Part shown: positions 1 through 8,787 of the stretch, one piece after another
How the letters are laid out: every line of letters starts with the position of its first letter
Position numbering within the stretch: position 1 is the stretch's first letter
Assembly: GCF_017355835.1 (NCBI RefSeq)
Contig: NZ_JAFEWF010000012.1
Span: 145,860-209,859 of the forward strand
Reading direction: 5' to 3'
DNA length: 64,000 nucleotides
Source: Desertivirga brevis
GTDB taxonomy: Bacteria > Bacteroidota > Bacteroidia > Sphingobacteriales > Sphingobacteriaceae
Translations under genes and position numbers: made by a program
Notes under the pieces: generated by a model
Told to the model about the DNA's origin: nothing
Database searches by the model: none
What the model saw: the letters and a program-made list of their open reading frames with translations, nothing else

Positions 1-2
1 GC

Positions 3-125
3 CTGCGTTCAAAAACCTCGAGGCCTGGAGAGGTTTACCTTGAGGCCGGTTACCAAAACCATTCCAGTTTTTCCAAAGCCTTCAAACAGTACTTCGGTGT
101 ACTGCCAAAAGACTACTTACATTGA
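3..125 (+). CDS. AraC-family regulator, C-terminal end (partial)
   Basis: The window opens inside this gene; about 40 codons remain before the TGA stop. The visible residues match the second helix-turn-helix of AraC/XylS regulators: the stretch AGYQNHSSFSKAFKQYFG followed by LPKDYLH is the usual helix and C-terminal tail that contacts DNA. Nothing can be said about its sensor domain. The next gene, an ester-cyclase-like protein, starts 76 bp downstream on the same strand but has its own candidate promoter, so they need not be co-transcribed. The family call is firm; the target genes are unknown. Confidence 0.8.
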   Translation: MRSKTSRPGEVYLEAGYQNHSSFSKAFKQYFGVLPKDYLH

Positions 126-180
126 GCTTTTAAACTTATTTTCTGAACTTCCAGCACTGAAGCAACAGCGGTGCAGCTTA

Positions 181-188
181 TAATTTTG
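181..188 (+). promoter_or_regulatory. Candidate -7 box TAATTTTG
   Basis: The sequence matches the Bacteroidota -7 consensus TAnnTTTG and lies 13 bp before the ATG of the ester-cyclase-like gene. No TTG is seen at the usual -33 distance, so this is a weak call. Confidence 0.3.
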
Positions 189-201
189 ATAAAAAAATAT
201 T

Positions 202-612
202 ATGAGCACAGAAACTAACAAAGAAATCGTAACCCGCTACAACAAGGAAGTTATAGAAGGCTGCAACATGGATGTATTAGAGATTTTAACGACTCCTGGT
301 TTTGTTAATCATTCCGCAGCTCCGGGCATGCCAGAAGGGGTGGAGGGAATGATGTACTTTTTTAAGCAAATCCTGCATAGTTCCTTCTCCGAGGTCAGGG
401 TTGAGATCAGAGAGATGTTGGCGGAAGGCAATAAAGTTGCTACCAGGAAAGAAATTACTGCAATGCATACGGGTGAACTAATGGGCATACCTGCTACAGG
501 AAAAACCATCACTTTAAAAGTGATCGATATTCTTGCAATTGACAATGGAAGGATTTCTGACCACTGGGGCGAGAATAATTTTATAGCGGTGCTGCAAAGT
601 TTATCACAATAG
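202..612 (+). CDS. SnoaL-like / ester cyclase family protein
   Basis: A 136-residue cytosolic protein with the NTF2-like alpha+beta barrel pattern of SnoaL polyketide cyclases. It has an N-terminal helix (NKEIVTRYNKEVIEG), a central VNHSAAPGMPEG segment like the family's FVDHS..PG motif, and a GELMGIPATGKTITLKVIDI strand region. Bacterial homologues are usually called ester cyclases but rarely have known substrates; many act on small hydrophobic compounds. There is no signal peptide. It stands alone between an AraC gene end and a GH43 gene, and its role next to the carbohydrate genes is unknown. Confidence 0.75.
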   Translation: MSTETNKEIVTRYNKEVIEGCNMDVLEILTTPGFVNHSAAPGMPEGVEGMMYFFKQILHSSFSEVRVEIREMLAEGNKVATRKEITAMHTGELMGIPATGKTITLKVIDILAIDNGRISDHWGENNFIAVLQSLSQ

Positions 613-893
613 CACCAAGTAAAAGATGAAATAAATTGAACAAATGTTCCATTCATCTCTACATCTGTGACACTTCAAAGAAGATCAGTAGTCTAGATTT
701 GCATTCGATATAAGCACTAACATTAGAATTGGCCCCGTCTCATTATCAAAGGCCCGGCATGAATGCTTGCAATTATAAACACATAGACACACTAGCGATT
801 AATTTGATTAGCACCACGGCTTTTTAAACCTGGGGATACGATCTGTTGGCAAAAGCCAAAGGGTTGCAGCTGGTCAAAAATTAAGATTTTGAA

Positions 894-2978
894 ATGAAAA
901 GTAAGATCACCGTTTTTTTATTTATTACCACATCCCTTTTAGCTGCGGTAGGTGTAAAAGCTCAGACTACTGCTTTATCCCCTGAGCAGTCCGCGAAAGG
1001 GTTCGTTCATACAGCAGCAGGAAATCCTTATCTTCCTCTTTGGGAACACGTGCCGGATGGCGAGCCCAGGGTTTTCGAAGATCCTGACAAGCCTGGTAAG
1101 TATCGTGCTTATATTGTTGGTTCGCATGATGTAAGGGTCAATAGCTACTGCGGAGCTGATATAAGGATGTGGTCAGCACCGGTAGAAGATCTAACGAGCT
1201 GGCGTGATGACGGGGCTATCTTCACCTATCAGATGGATGGACAGTGGGATGTAATGTATGCGCCGGATCTGGTGGAGGTAAAAAGGAGGAACGGTAAGAA
1301 GGAGTATTATTTGTATCCCCATAGCCGTGGAGCTAATAGAATAGCAATGGTAGCTAAAGGAGATCGTCCTGATGGGCCTTTTACCCCTATAAATTTAACT
1401 GCTGACGGAAAGCGAACCTTACCTGGAAGTATTCTCGGATTTGATCCGGCAGTATATATAGAGCCTGTTGATGATCCCAAAGACCCCGATTACAAGATCG
1501 GCTTCAGAGCTTACGGGTATTGGGGCTTTCAAAAGTCTTCTGCAGCGCAACTGGATCAGAATACAATGTATTCACTTAGGCCGGGAACAGAAATCATTGA
1601 ACGTCTGATTCCTGCCAGTTCCCGTTATGGAGTTCTTCGTGATCCGCAAGGTACAGAGTTCCCTAAGATCTATCCGGGTGAAGACCTTGGTACATTTAAC
1701 TTTTTCGAAGCTTCATCCATTCGCAAGGTGGGCAATAAGTATGTGTCCATTTACAGTGGTTACTCCGGACCGGAGTACGGTATAAGCAGTTCTAACTCTA
1801 CCTTGAGGTATGCCGTGGGAGATTCACCTTTAGGTCCCTGGAAAGGGGGGGGCGTTCTGGTAGATTCACGCGCCCCAGTGCTAAACCAGGACGGAACTGC
1901 AATTGTAGGAACGAACGCAGGGCATAATACGCATGGAAGCATTGAGCTGATCAACGGACAGTGGTATGTCTTTTACCACAGACCCCCGCGAGGATTTGGA
2001 TACGCACGCCAGGCAGTGGTTGCTCCTGTAGCAATAAAGTGGGACGAGAAGCCGGTTTCCGAAGGCGGAACAGTTTCCATTCGCGCTTACGATCCTTATG
2101 CCAAAGATAAAATATGGACTGCAAGGAGCAGTGATGGAAAAGAATATAAAGGTGCTGAAGTTACTTCAGAAGGGTTCCATTTTTATGGACTTAACCCTTA
2201 TCAATACTATTCAGCAGGATATGCCTGTTATCTTTCACGGGAAGTTTCAATGGACGATTCATGGGATATCTGGGATAATCATATGCCTGTTTCTAACATT
2301 AAGAACTGTTCGATCGTTGGGTTTAAATATTTTGGTTTTGGCGGACTTAAGACTGCGAAAAATGGTATCAAACCCTTTGAAGGAACTCAAAAAGGAAATC
2401 AAACGGCCTTCAATGTATTTCTTACCCCAAAAACAAGCAGGTCATTCAAAGTAAATGTTTGGTTAGACGGACCATGGGATAATAAGACCTGGAAAGGGAC
2501 GAAGATGGGGGAAATTATTGTTCCTGCCGGTTCGAAGCAGGAGGCAAGGCAGTTTAGTATCGATGTATCGAAGTTTGTAGACCATTTGGGTGAAAAACAC
2601 GCTGTTTACTTGGTGACTGAAGGGGAAGGCGGCGAAGCACTGTGCGAGCTGCAAGGTGTAGGATTCAGTTCGAAGAAAAAGAAACTGGTTCGCCCTATTG
2701 TGCCTATTGTCGACATAGCTGTCGACGGAAAGTCGCTGGAATTACCAAAAACACCGGTCAGATCTACGAATGAAAATGGAATACTAGGTTATAATATCTA
2801 CGAAGTGAATTATAGCCCGGCAGCTGTAGATAGAATACCTGTTATTGCTGCTTCTGCCAGTAGCCCTTCGGTTAAAGTTAAGGTAACTCAGGCAACAACT
2901 GTCCCAGGAACAGCTATTGTGGATTTTAATTATAATGGGGTTGTTAAAACTTATCGGGTTGTATTTCCTGCAAAATAA
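894..2978 (+). CDS. Secreted GH43-like glycoside hydrolase with C-terminal beta-sandwich regions
   Basis: A 694-residue protein with a signal peptide (residues 1-23, ending VKAQ). The five-blade propeller region spans about residues 45-400. GEPRVFEDPD (about 57-65) holds the likely catalytic base, FDPAVYIE the pKa-modulating Asp, and NFFEASSIRK (Glu272) the likely general acid. The remaining 290 residues look like a carbohydrate-binding-type module followed by an Ig-like tail. GH43 enzymes cleave arabinofuranosides, xylosides or galactosides with inversion; the neighbouring arabinose and galactose enzymes favour alpha-L-arabinofuranosidase or exo-beta-galactosidase activity. It is followed by two hairpins and seems to be a single-gene unit. 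Confidence 0.75.
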   Translation: MKSKITVFLFITTSLLAAVGVKAQTTALSPEQSAKGFVHTAAGNPYLPLWEHVPDGEPRVFEDPDKPGKYRAYIVGSHDVRVNSYCGADIRMWSAPVEDLTSWRDDGAIFTYQMDGQWDVMYAPDLVEVKRRNGKKEYYLYPHSRGANRIAMVAKGDRPDGPFTPINLTADGKRTLPGSILGFDPAVYIEPVDDPKDPDYKIGFRAYGYWGFQKSSAAQLDQNTMYSLRPGTEIIERLIPASSRYGVLRDPQGTEFPKIYPGEDLGTFNFFEASSIRKVGNKYVSIYSGYSGPEYGISSSNSTLRYAVGDSPLGPWKGGGVLVDSRAPVLNQDGTAIVGTNAGHNTHGSIELINGQWYVFYHRPPRGFGYARQAVVAPVAIKWDEKPVSEGGTVSIRAYDPYAKDKIWTARSSDGKEYKGAEVTSEGFHFYGLNPYQYYSAGYACYLSREVSMDDSWDIWDNHMPVSNIKNCSIVGFKYFGFGGLKTAKNGIKPFEGTQKGNQTAFNVFLTPKTSRSFKVNVWLDGPWDNKTWKGTKMGEIIVPAGSKQEARQFSIDVSKFVDHLGEKHAVYLVTEGEGGEALCELQGVGFSSKKKKLVRPIVPIVDIAVDGKSLELPKTPVRSTNENGILGYNIYEVNYSPAAVDRIPVIAASASSPSVKVKVTQATTVPGTAIVDFNYNGVVKTYRVVFPAK

Positions 2979-2993
2979 AGGTAAGCAAACACT

Positions 2994-3020
2994 AACCAGT
3001 TAAAGGGGAAGCTGGTTTTT
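2994..3020 (+). terminator. Rho-independent terminator after the GH43-like gene
   Basis: AACCAG and CTGGTT pair across a 12-nt loop and are followed by a short T run, 16 bp after the stop codon. Confidence 0.6.
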
Positions 3021-3055
3021 GTATCACCTGCTCCTTTTACATTTTATTTTAAATT

Positions 3056-3080
3056 AACGGTGAGTGCCAACTCACCGTTT
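3056..3080. terminator. Perfect 10-bp stem-loop, possible second terminator
   Basis: AACGGTGAGT and ACTCACCGTT pair perfectly around a GCCA tetraloop. There is only a short T tract downstream, so it could also be a protein-binding palindrome or an RNA-stabilising hairpin. Confidence 0.4.
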
Positions 3081-3149
3081 CCGGTTTTAGCCGTTATTTA
3101 TCATACATCTAATTGGGTGTAACCAAGACAAACTACAGACGTATTACCT

Positions 3150-3587
3150 ATGCACTTACAAGTTCTGGTAATAGCAAAAGACATTGGGATCAGATGGATA
3201 GCGGAAGGTAATCTGCGTGCTTCCCGGCCTATTACTACCAGAATAAGTTTATTTAACTATTTTTTGATGACTGTTGGTAATTGGAGTTCGACTCAACAAG
3301 GTATTTTAAATTATTCTAATCCATTTAAACGGGTATTTATTCCGAGGGAAGAAATAAGTAAAATCGACTCTATGGAAGGATCTTCTGTTTACAGATGGAT
3401 GATACATGCTGCAGAGATGGCAGAAGCAACATTAGAAGACGTTCAAGCCTTTAATTTTGTATTCGTTTACGCTATGGGCCTGGCGGGTTCAGACCTTTCG
3501 GAAGCTGCCTTCTCAATGTCTTTAGCGAAGCAGAAGGAAGTCCTTTCCCATAAGAGAATAAACTTCTTGCTGGACAAAAAGAGATAA
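3150..3587 (+). CDS. Hypothetical protein of unknown family
   Basis: A 145-residue open frame starting at ATG; I do not recognise the family. There is no signal peptide or clear transmembrane segment. The C-terminal two thirds look like a helical soluble domain (EGSSVYRWMIHAAEMAEATL then LAGSDLSEAAFSMSLAKQKE), with a charged tail. The N-terminal 45 residues are of lower complexity, so the true start could be internal. The gene is isolated, with hairpins upstream and a long non-coding stretch downstream. It could be a lineage-specific gene or the remnant of a longer one. Confidence 0.45.
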   Translation: MHLQVLVIAKDIGIRWIAEGNLRASRPITTRISLFNYFLMTVGNWSSTQQGILNYSNPFKRVFIPREEISKIDSMEGSSVYRWMIHAAEMAEATLEDVQAFNFVFVYAMGLAGSDLSEAAFSMSLAKQKEVLSHKRINFLLDKKR

Positions 3588-3627
3588 TTATGTAAAGGTA
3601 ATTTTGTTGTGTTCAAAATGCCTATAA

Positions 3628-3888
3628 TTATTTATGCCTGTAGACCTTTATCCGGTAGCCGTCAAGACGGTTCCAATCCATCTTCGGTGCCAACCACCTA
3701 AAACTCTTGCTATCCCTGAGTATTGTCTATACATAAGTTTGTGAAAGTCCTACTTTGCTCGAAAAAATCTTAATTCGAAAGTATTTGCTTAGCCAGTGGT
3801 CGATTTTTTCATTTGCATGTACGTGTTTCTTGGAGCCGGCGATGCGGCAGCTGGTTCGCGGTAGGTCTATTTTACGGATCAAAAAGAG
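3628..3888 (-). pseudogene. Possible coding relic with one in-frame stop
   Basis: The minus strand reads as 87 codons broken only by a TAG at 3727-3729. The downstream part ends in a protein-like stretch (DSKSFRWLAPKMDWNRLDGY, then a basic tail and TAA). I cannot assign a family. The bias towards Lys, Arg and aromatic residues suggests a decayed gene, but a chance open frame is possible. Confidence 0.25.
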
Positions 3889-4000
3889 TTAAGATACTTC
3901 TTATTTTGATTACAGGACCAATACAGGAGACCACTCAATTCTTAAAAGGTAACATATCCGTTGCAATCTGGTTGAAAAATGTAAAGTAGGATGTAAAAAG

Positions 4001-4008
4001 TAAATTTG
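4001..4008 (+). promoter_or_regulatory. Candidate -7 box TAAATTTG
   Basis: An exact TAnnTTTG match 171 bp upstream of the DUF2264 gene start. A TTG lies 26 bp upstream, further than the usual 18-20 bp, so support is modest. Confidence 0.3.
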
Positions 4009-4179
4009 TATCAATAGCTATCGCTATTTACTACTAATTATACTATTGAATAAAACACATCCTCTTTCGCCTTTTACTCTTTTCAGTGCCAGAACCGGAG
4101 AAAAGTCGGATAAGGTGAATAAGAACCTTTAATAGGAGTGTTTTATAACAGGCTTCAAAGAATAACAGCATTTACATAA

Positions 4180-6234
4180 ATGAATTTAAAATACAAGTTT
4201 TTGTGTACCCTGGTACTTTGTGTACTGTGTGAGATTTCCCGCGCTCAGGTTCTTACAACAGACAGTCTTGCAAAGTTGAAACAATCCGCAGGTACTGAAA
4301 TGATATTTAATGTTTCCAACCCGGATTTTAAATTAAGTCCCTTTACTGGTATGACAAGAAAGCATTGGAAGGAGGCAGGATTATATTTATTAAGTGGTGC
4401 ATTCAGCTATATAAAGAGTATTCAGGATCCAATGAAGTTTCCGAAGCAGGAAGGCAAGAGCTATCCCCGGGATGGCAAGCCTAATGCAACAGAGAATATG
4501 GAAGGCTTATGCCGTACCATGTTCATCGCAGGCCCTTTGCTTAAAGAACATCCTGATCTGGAAATGAACGGTATTAGGATCGGCGATTATTACAGGTATC
4601 AGATAGAAAAAATGCTGATTCCGGGGAGTGATACTTACATAGAGCCTCTTGGGGCGAAAGGAGGGCCAAGTCAGAAGCTTGTTGAGTTTGGAGGACTTGC
4701 TGTCTCACTGCTCACGGCACCGGAAGTTTTTTGGAACCCCTTGCCGCAAAAAACCAAGGAAGTCCTTGCAAAAACAATGTTAAGTTATGGGGAAGGCCCA
4801 ACCATCGCCATGAACTGGCGTTATTTCAATATCATGATCCTTAGCTTCTTCAAAAGTCAGGGTTATACAGTGAAAGAGAAGTACCTCGAGGAGCTTTTGC
4901 AAAAAACGCTAAGTCAATATCAGGGGCAAGGCTGGTATCATGACAGTCCCTACTACGACTACTACAGTATGTGGGCATTTCAGATGTATGGTAAGATCTG
5001 GACGGAATACTTTGGGAACAAATATTATCCTGAATATGGAAAACGGCTTGAAGCGAATTTTGCTGAGCTTCAGGATAACTACCCCTATATGTTTTCCAGA
5101 AATGGTGAAATGATCATGTGGGGAAGAAGTATTTCCTATCGTATGGGTGCGGCGGTGCCATTTCCATTAATGGGCTTTAAAAATAACCCGGAGATTAACT
5201 ATGGTTGGATGAGACGAATTGCATCCGGCTCAATCCTTCAGTTTCTGCGAAACCCCAATTTTTTGAAGGATAGTATTCCTACCCTTGGTTTTTATGGTGC
5301 ATTTGAGCCTGCTGTTCAAACTTACAGTTGCAGGGGAAGTGTTTATTGGCTTGGCAAACTTTTCCTTGGACTTTTGGTACCAGAGAGCAGTCAGTTCTGG
5401 AAAGAAAAGGAGAATGAAGGTCCCTGGGAGAAGGAATTAGAAGAAGATAAAGTGTATAATAAGTTTGCCTCTTCATCAAATATCCTTATTACAAACTATC
5501 CATCGATAGGAGCCTCTGAGATAAGAGCATGGTGTAATAGTAAAACCGTAGGTGTTTATCAGGGGACTGAGAATTACACCCGTTTGTCGTACAATAGCGC
5601 TTTTCCCTGGCAGGCAGATGGAAAGAATGGTGAGGTATCTATGAACTATACTTTCAAAAATAGAAAAGGAGATTGGGAAGCCTTACGTGTATTTAATTTT
5701 TCCAGTTATGAAAATGGGTTTTATGTTCGTAAGGCGGTTTTGGCATCCGATACAACAGTAGGGATTGACCTGGCAGAAATGACATTACCCGGTGGAATTC
5801 TCCGGGTTGATCGTGTTAACAGTCCTGGCCCCATTAGTTTCAGGTTGGGGCACTATTCTTTACCTGCAACCAAGGGCGAGATCATCAGCAGAACAAAACG
5901 GATAAATGGAAAGAATATAAAGATCATTGATAACGGTTCTTATCAGCTTGCCATGGTCCCTCTGGCCGGTTGGCAGGATATGAGTGTTATTGAATCCTCA
6001 GGTTTGCATCCCGTCCATTCAAAGAGCTCCGTGATCAACGTTTCTAATACATTTAATGGAAAGGGAAGTGACCCAGGTATTTTTGCAAGCTTGATGTTAT
6101 GGAAGCGATCTGGTGAGAAGTGGAAGAAGGAAGAGCTACTTCCAGTTGTTAAGGTAGAAAGATCACCAGGAGTTGAAAATAAGCAAATCAGGATAACATT
6201 CCGTGATGGAAAGACCGGCCTATTGAGTTATTAA
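4180..6234 (+). CDS. Exported DUF2264 protein, probable GH154-like glycoside hydrolase
   Basis: A 684-residue protein with a signal peptide (1-22, ending SRA before Gln). The N-terminal 400 residues have the DUF2264 pattern of an (alpha/alpha) barrel. Conserved blocks include [15 protein letters not shown] (about 108-122), [13 protein letters not shown] (about 212-224) and [20 protein letters not shown] (about 251-270). The C-terminal half is beta-rich. DUF2264 proteins in Bacteroides arabinogalactan loci include beta-glucuronidases classed as GH154; I recall this link rather than prove it here. A role in removing uronic acids from pectin or arabinogalactan side chains would fit the neighbours. 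The gene is followed convergently by an AraC gene with only 27 bp between them. Confidence 0.7.
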   Translation: MNLKYKFLCTLVLCVLCEISRAQVLTTDSLAKLKQSAGTEMIFNVSNPDFKLSPFTGMTRKHWKEAGLYLLSGAFSYIKSIQDPMKFPKQEGKSYPRDGKPNATENMEGLCRTMFIAGPLLKEHPDLEMNGIRIGDYYRYQIEKMLIPGSDTYIEPLGAKGGPSQKLVEFGGLAVSLLTAPEVFWNPLPQKTKEVLAKTMLSYGEGPTIAMNWRYFNIMILSFFKSQGYTVKEKYLEELLQKTLSQYQGQGWYHDSPYYDYYSMWAFQMYGKIWTEYFGNKYYPEYGKRLEANFAELQDNYPYMFSRNGEMIMWGRSISYRMGAAVPFPLMGFKNNPEINYGWMRRIASGSILQFLRNPNFLKDSIPTLGFYGAFEPAVQTYSCRGSVYWLGKLFLGLLVPESSQFWKEKENEGPWEKELEEDKVYNKFASSSNILITNYPSIGASEIRAWCNSKTVGVYQGTENYTRLSYNSAFPWQADGKNGEVSMNYTFKNRKGDWEALRVFNFSSYENGFYVRKAVLASDTTVGIDLAEMTLPGGILRVDRVNSPGPISFRLGHYSLPATKGEIISRTKRINGKNIKIIDNGSYQLAMVPLAGWQDMSVIESSGLHPVHSKSSVINVSNTFNGKGSDPGIFASLMLWKRSGEKWKKEELLPVVKVERSPGVENKQIRITFRDGKTGLLSY

Positions 6235-6261
6235 CGATTGATCATTTACATCTATCTGGCT

Positions 6262-7260
6262 CTATCTCAGGGATTTGTCATTCATTGAAGAGTACTTCTT
6301 CGGTGCTTGACCCGAGTACCGCTGGAACAAGCGGCTGAAGTGGCTCAGGTTTGTAAATCCAAGTTGGAAACCCACTTCAGCGACAGACCTATGGGATTGT
6401 TTTAGTAAATATGCGGCTTCTGCCATCCGTTCATTTTGATAGAAGTTATAAATCGTATCCCCAAAAACCTGCTTAAATAATTGCTTCATTTTGGTTTCAC
6501 TCATTCCTGCAAATCTGGCCAGATCAGGAAGTCTCGGAGGTTTACTAAGATCAGCGATAATTGCAGCTCTTATTTCATATAACATAGCCACATCCCGGTT
6601 GTTTATGGAGTTGTGTTGTTCGACCTGCCGGTCTAGTAGTTTTTTAATTAAAAGATATAACAGTTCCAGAACTTTAGCTTTGTAGAATAGATACCCTAAC
6701 TCGCTTTGCTCATTTGATTCTGCCAGTTGTTTTACTATTCTGTCTATTTCCGGAGTCATGCTTTCGTGATAAAAGAAAGGGACCTCGCTATTGAGAATTG
6801 TTTGAACCAGGTGATTGGTTATCTCCAACTGGAAAAAAGATCGTAGAAGAGTTGTACTTATACTTATAACTGCAAAATACACTTTAGATCCTTCAGCGAA
6901 AAAACTCTCTGTACCCAGGGAGCTTGATGCTACCTGAATTGCTGCACTGGAAGCGTTTGAAGGCCTTGTAATTTCTATCCCTTCGGAAGAATCGGCCGAT
7001 AAAGTTTCGTGACTGTTGAAAACGATGGATATTAAGTCATTTTTGTCGTCGGAAGAAATGCGTCTTAGATGAAGATCTTGGACAAGGGTATAATGGTGCA
7101 AAACAAACTTCAGTTGTTGCTCTACCTCTATCTTTTTTATGAATCCATTGCCAAGCCAGGTAGGAATAGATAGTTTGTTCTGCACTACCGGTACTTTTAA
7201 CTTTTCAGCAAAGCTTGAAAGAATATTAAGCGAAGGATTAACAGTAAATTCAATAGTCAT
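6262..7260 (-). CDS. AraC-family transcriptional regulator
   Basis: A 332-residue cytosolic regulator. The C-terminal 100 residues carry the AraC double helix-turn-helix: LPDLARFAGMSETKMKQLFK for the first and VAEVGFQLGFTNLSHFSRLF for the second, followed by the typical SGQAPKKYS end. The N-terminal 230 residues form an unassigned sensor region without membrane segments. It is convergent with the DUF2264 gene and lies downstream of an alkene reductase gene on the same strand, 173 bp apart. It may control either the reductase or the flanking glycosidase genes; the sequence does not decide. Confidence 0.85.
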   Translation of the reverse strand: MTIEFTVNPSLNILSSFAEKLKVPVVQNKLSIPTWLGNGFIKKIEVEQQLKFVLHHYTLVQDLHLRRISSDDKNDLISIVFNSHETLSADSSEGIEITRPSNASSAAIQVASSSLGTESFFAEGSKVYFAVISISTTLLRSFFQLEITNHLVQTILNSEVPFFYHESMTPEIDRIVKQLAESNEQSELGYLFYKAKVLELLYLLIKKLLDRQVEQHNSINNRDVAMLYEIRAAIIADLSKPPRLPDLARFAGMSETKMKQLFKQVFGDTIYNFYQNERMAEAAYLLKQSHRSVAEVGFQLGFTNLSHFSRLFQRYSGQAPKKYSSMNDKSLR

Positions 7261-7433
7261 GTAAAGATGCTTCGTGCCGTTTTTACAATTTATAAAAGTA
7301 CAGCCAGATTTGAAAATCTCTTAAGAAATCTTTCGAATGCTGGCTGTACTGACCATTAAAGTAGTGATGAACAGGTGTAGGGGCATTAAAACGTTTCTGC
7401 TAAGCTCTTGAAAGACCATTTACCGCCTTAAGA

Positions 7434-8513
7434 TTATACCATTTCTTCTTTCAGCGTTGGGTAGTCTGTATAGCCCGACTCTCCAACAGTATAGAGAGTA
7501 GTAAAGTCAGGTTGATTGAGGTTTGCTCCAAGTTCAATTCTTTTATCAAGGTCCGGATTAGCCAGGTAGCTTCTACCGAAAGCCACAAGGTCTGCAAATC
7601 CAGCCTCTAAGGCCTGTTCAGCTGTTTCTGGCGTCAGTGCATTACAGAGGATTATTGTTCCACTAAAATTAGCACGTATAGCATTAAATGTTCTTTGTGG
7701 AATCATTGGATTAGCACTGATATGGATGTAAGCGATGCCAGCTTTTTCCATTTCTGCAGTAAGATAACTGTAGGTGTCGTGCACATCGTCCTGGTTGTAA
7801 GGCTGCAGGTCTCCTAACTGGGAAAACGGCGAAAACCGGATACCAACTTTTTCCTTCCCTATAGCGTCTGAGATTTGTGTTACTACATCGATTGCAAATT
7901 TAGCACGGGCTTGAATACTGCCTCCGTACTCATCTGTGCGATTATTTACATTGGGATTTAAGAATTGTTCTACCAGATACCCATTGGCTCCGTGGATCTC
8001 TACTCCGTCGAAACCTACCTCTATTGCATTCCGGGCTGCAGTGGTGAAATCACTCACAACTCTCCTGATTCCTTCTATTGAAAGAGCGGCAGGTTGCGAA
8101 TGGTCCTGCATGCCTTTTGTATCGGTGAAGATCTGTCCCGCTGCCTTAATATCTGATGGGCCAAAAAGCGTTGTCCCTGCAGGCAGATTATCGGTATGGC
8201 CAATCCGGCCTGTATGCATCAGCTGAATGAAGATCTTGCTATTGCCCGCATGAACTTTTTCTGTTACCCTCTTCCAGCCTTCAGTCTGAGCTTGATTAAA
8301 TATTCCGGGAATTCTGGCATAGCCCAAAGCTTCAGGGTCAGGTGCCGTTCCTTCAGTGATAATTAGTCCGGCACCTGTTCTCTGACCATAGTATTCGGCC
8401 ATCAAATCATTCGGCAGATTATGAATTGCTCTGCTTCTGGTCATAGGCGCCATCACCAGGTGATTCTTAAGAGTAAAGTCCTTCTTGGAATACGATTTTA
8501 AGATATTGTTCAT
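7434..8513 (-). CDS. Alkene reductase, old yellow enzyme family (FMN)
   Basis: A 359-residue TIM-barrel flavoprotein of the NemA/OYE class, which uses NAD(P)H to reduce activated alkenes such as enones and nitro compounds. Visible marks are the FMN-binding start NHLVMAPMTRSRA (about 17-29), LMHTGRIGH, the active-site HGANGYLVEQFLNP block, and NRTDEYGGS with the phosphate-binding region after it. Length is normal for the family. It is cytosolic, has no link to glycan breakdown, and is probably a detoxification or stress enzyme. The upstream gap to the divergent GH35 gene (274 bp) should hold both promoters. Confidence 0.93.
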   Translation of the reverse strand: MNNILKSYSKKDFTLKNHLVMAPMTRSRAIHNLPNDLMAEYYGQRTGAGLIITEGTAPDPEALGYARIPGIFNQAQTEGWKRVTEKVHAGNSKIFIQLMHTGRIGHTDNLPAGTTLFGPSDIKAAGQIFTDTKGMQDHSQPAALSIEGIRRVVSDFTTAARNAIEVGFDGVEIHGANGYLVEQFLNPNVNNRTDEYGGSIQARAKFAIDVVTQISDAIGKEKVGIRFSPFSQLGDLQPYNQDDVHDTYSYLTAEMEKAGIAYIHISANPMIPQRTFNAIRANFSGTIILCNALTPETAEQALEAGFADLVAFGRSYLANPDLDKRIELGANLNQPDFTTLYTVGESGYTDYPTLKEEMV

Positions 8514-8787
8514 AACATTTTATTTGTGTATCCCAAAGTTCGCTAGTTAATTAAGCTGAAAATAGCGCTAAAAGACATAATAAGAGTCCTATCCGGCAGA
8601 ATTGTGCCGGGTTTTGACAGGTGATTTATAATATAAACTTTCCTAAAAAGAATACTTTGCCCTCCTACAAAGAACGAAAGGAAAGATCCTAATGAAAAAT
8701 CTCATATATTTTACAATAAGGAGTATAAAAACTTCTTTACTTTGTCTTGAATCTGGAACTTTATAACTTGCCAATTACCTGTTTACT

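Larger units (their letters stand above)
3588..4179. other. Gene-poor 592-bp spacer
   Basis: It contains a possible minus-strand coding relic (3628-3888) and a candidate -7 box for the downstream DUF2264 gene (4001-4008). No RNA gene or repeat was recognised. Confidence 0.6.

Noticed and set aside
826..884. Short frame ending LLAKAKGLQLVKN before the first GH43 gene
   Set aside because: Fewer than 20 codons, no start and no family match; treated as intergenic.
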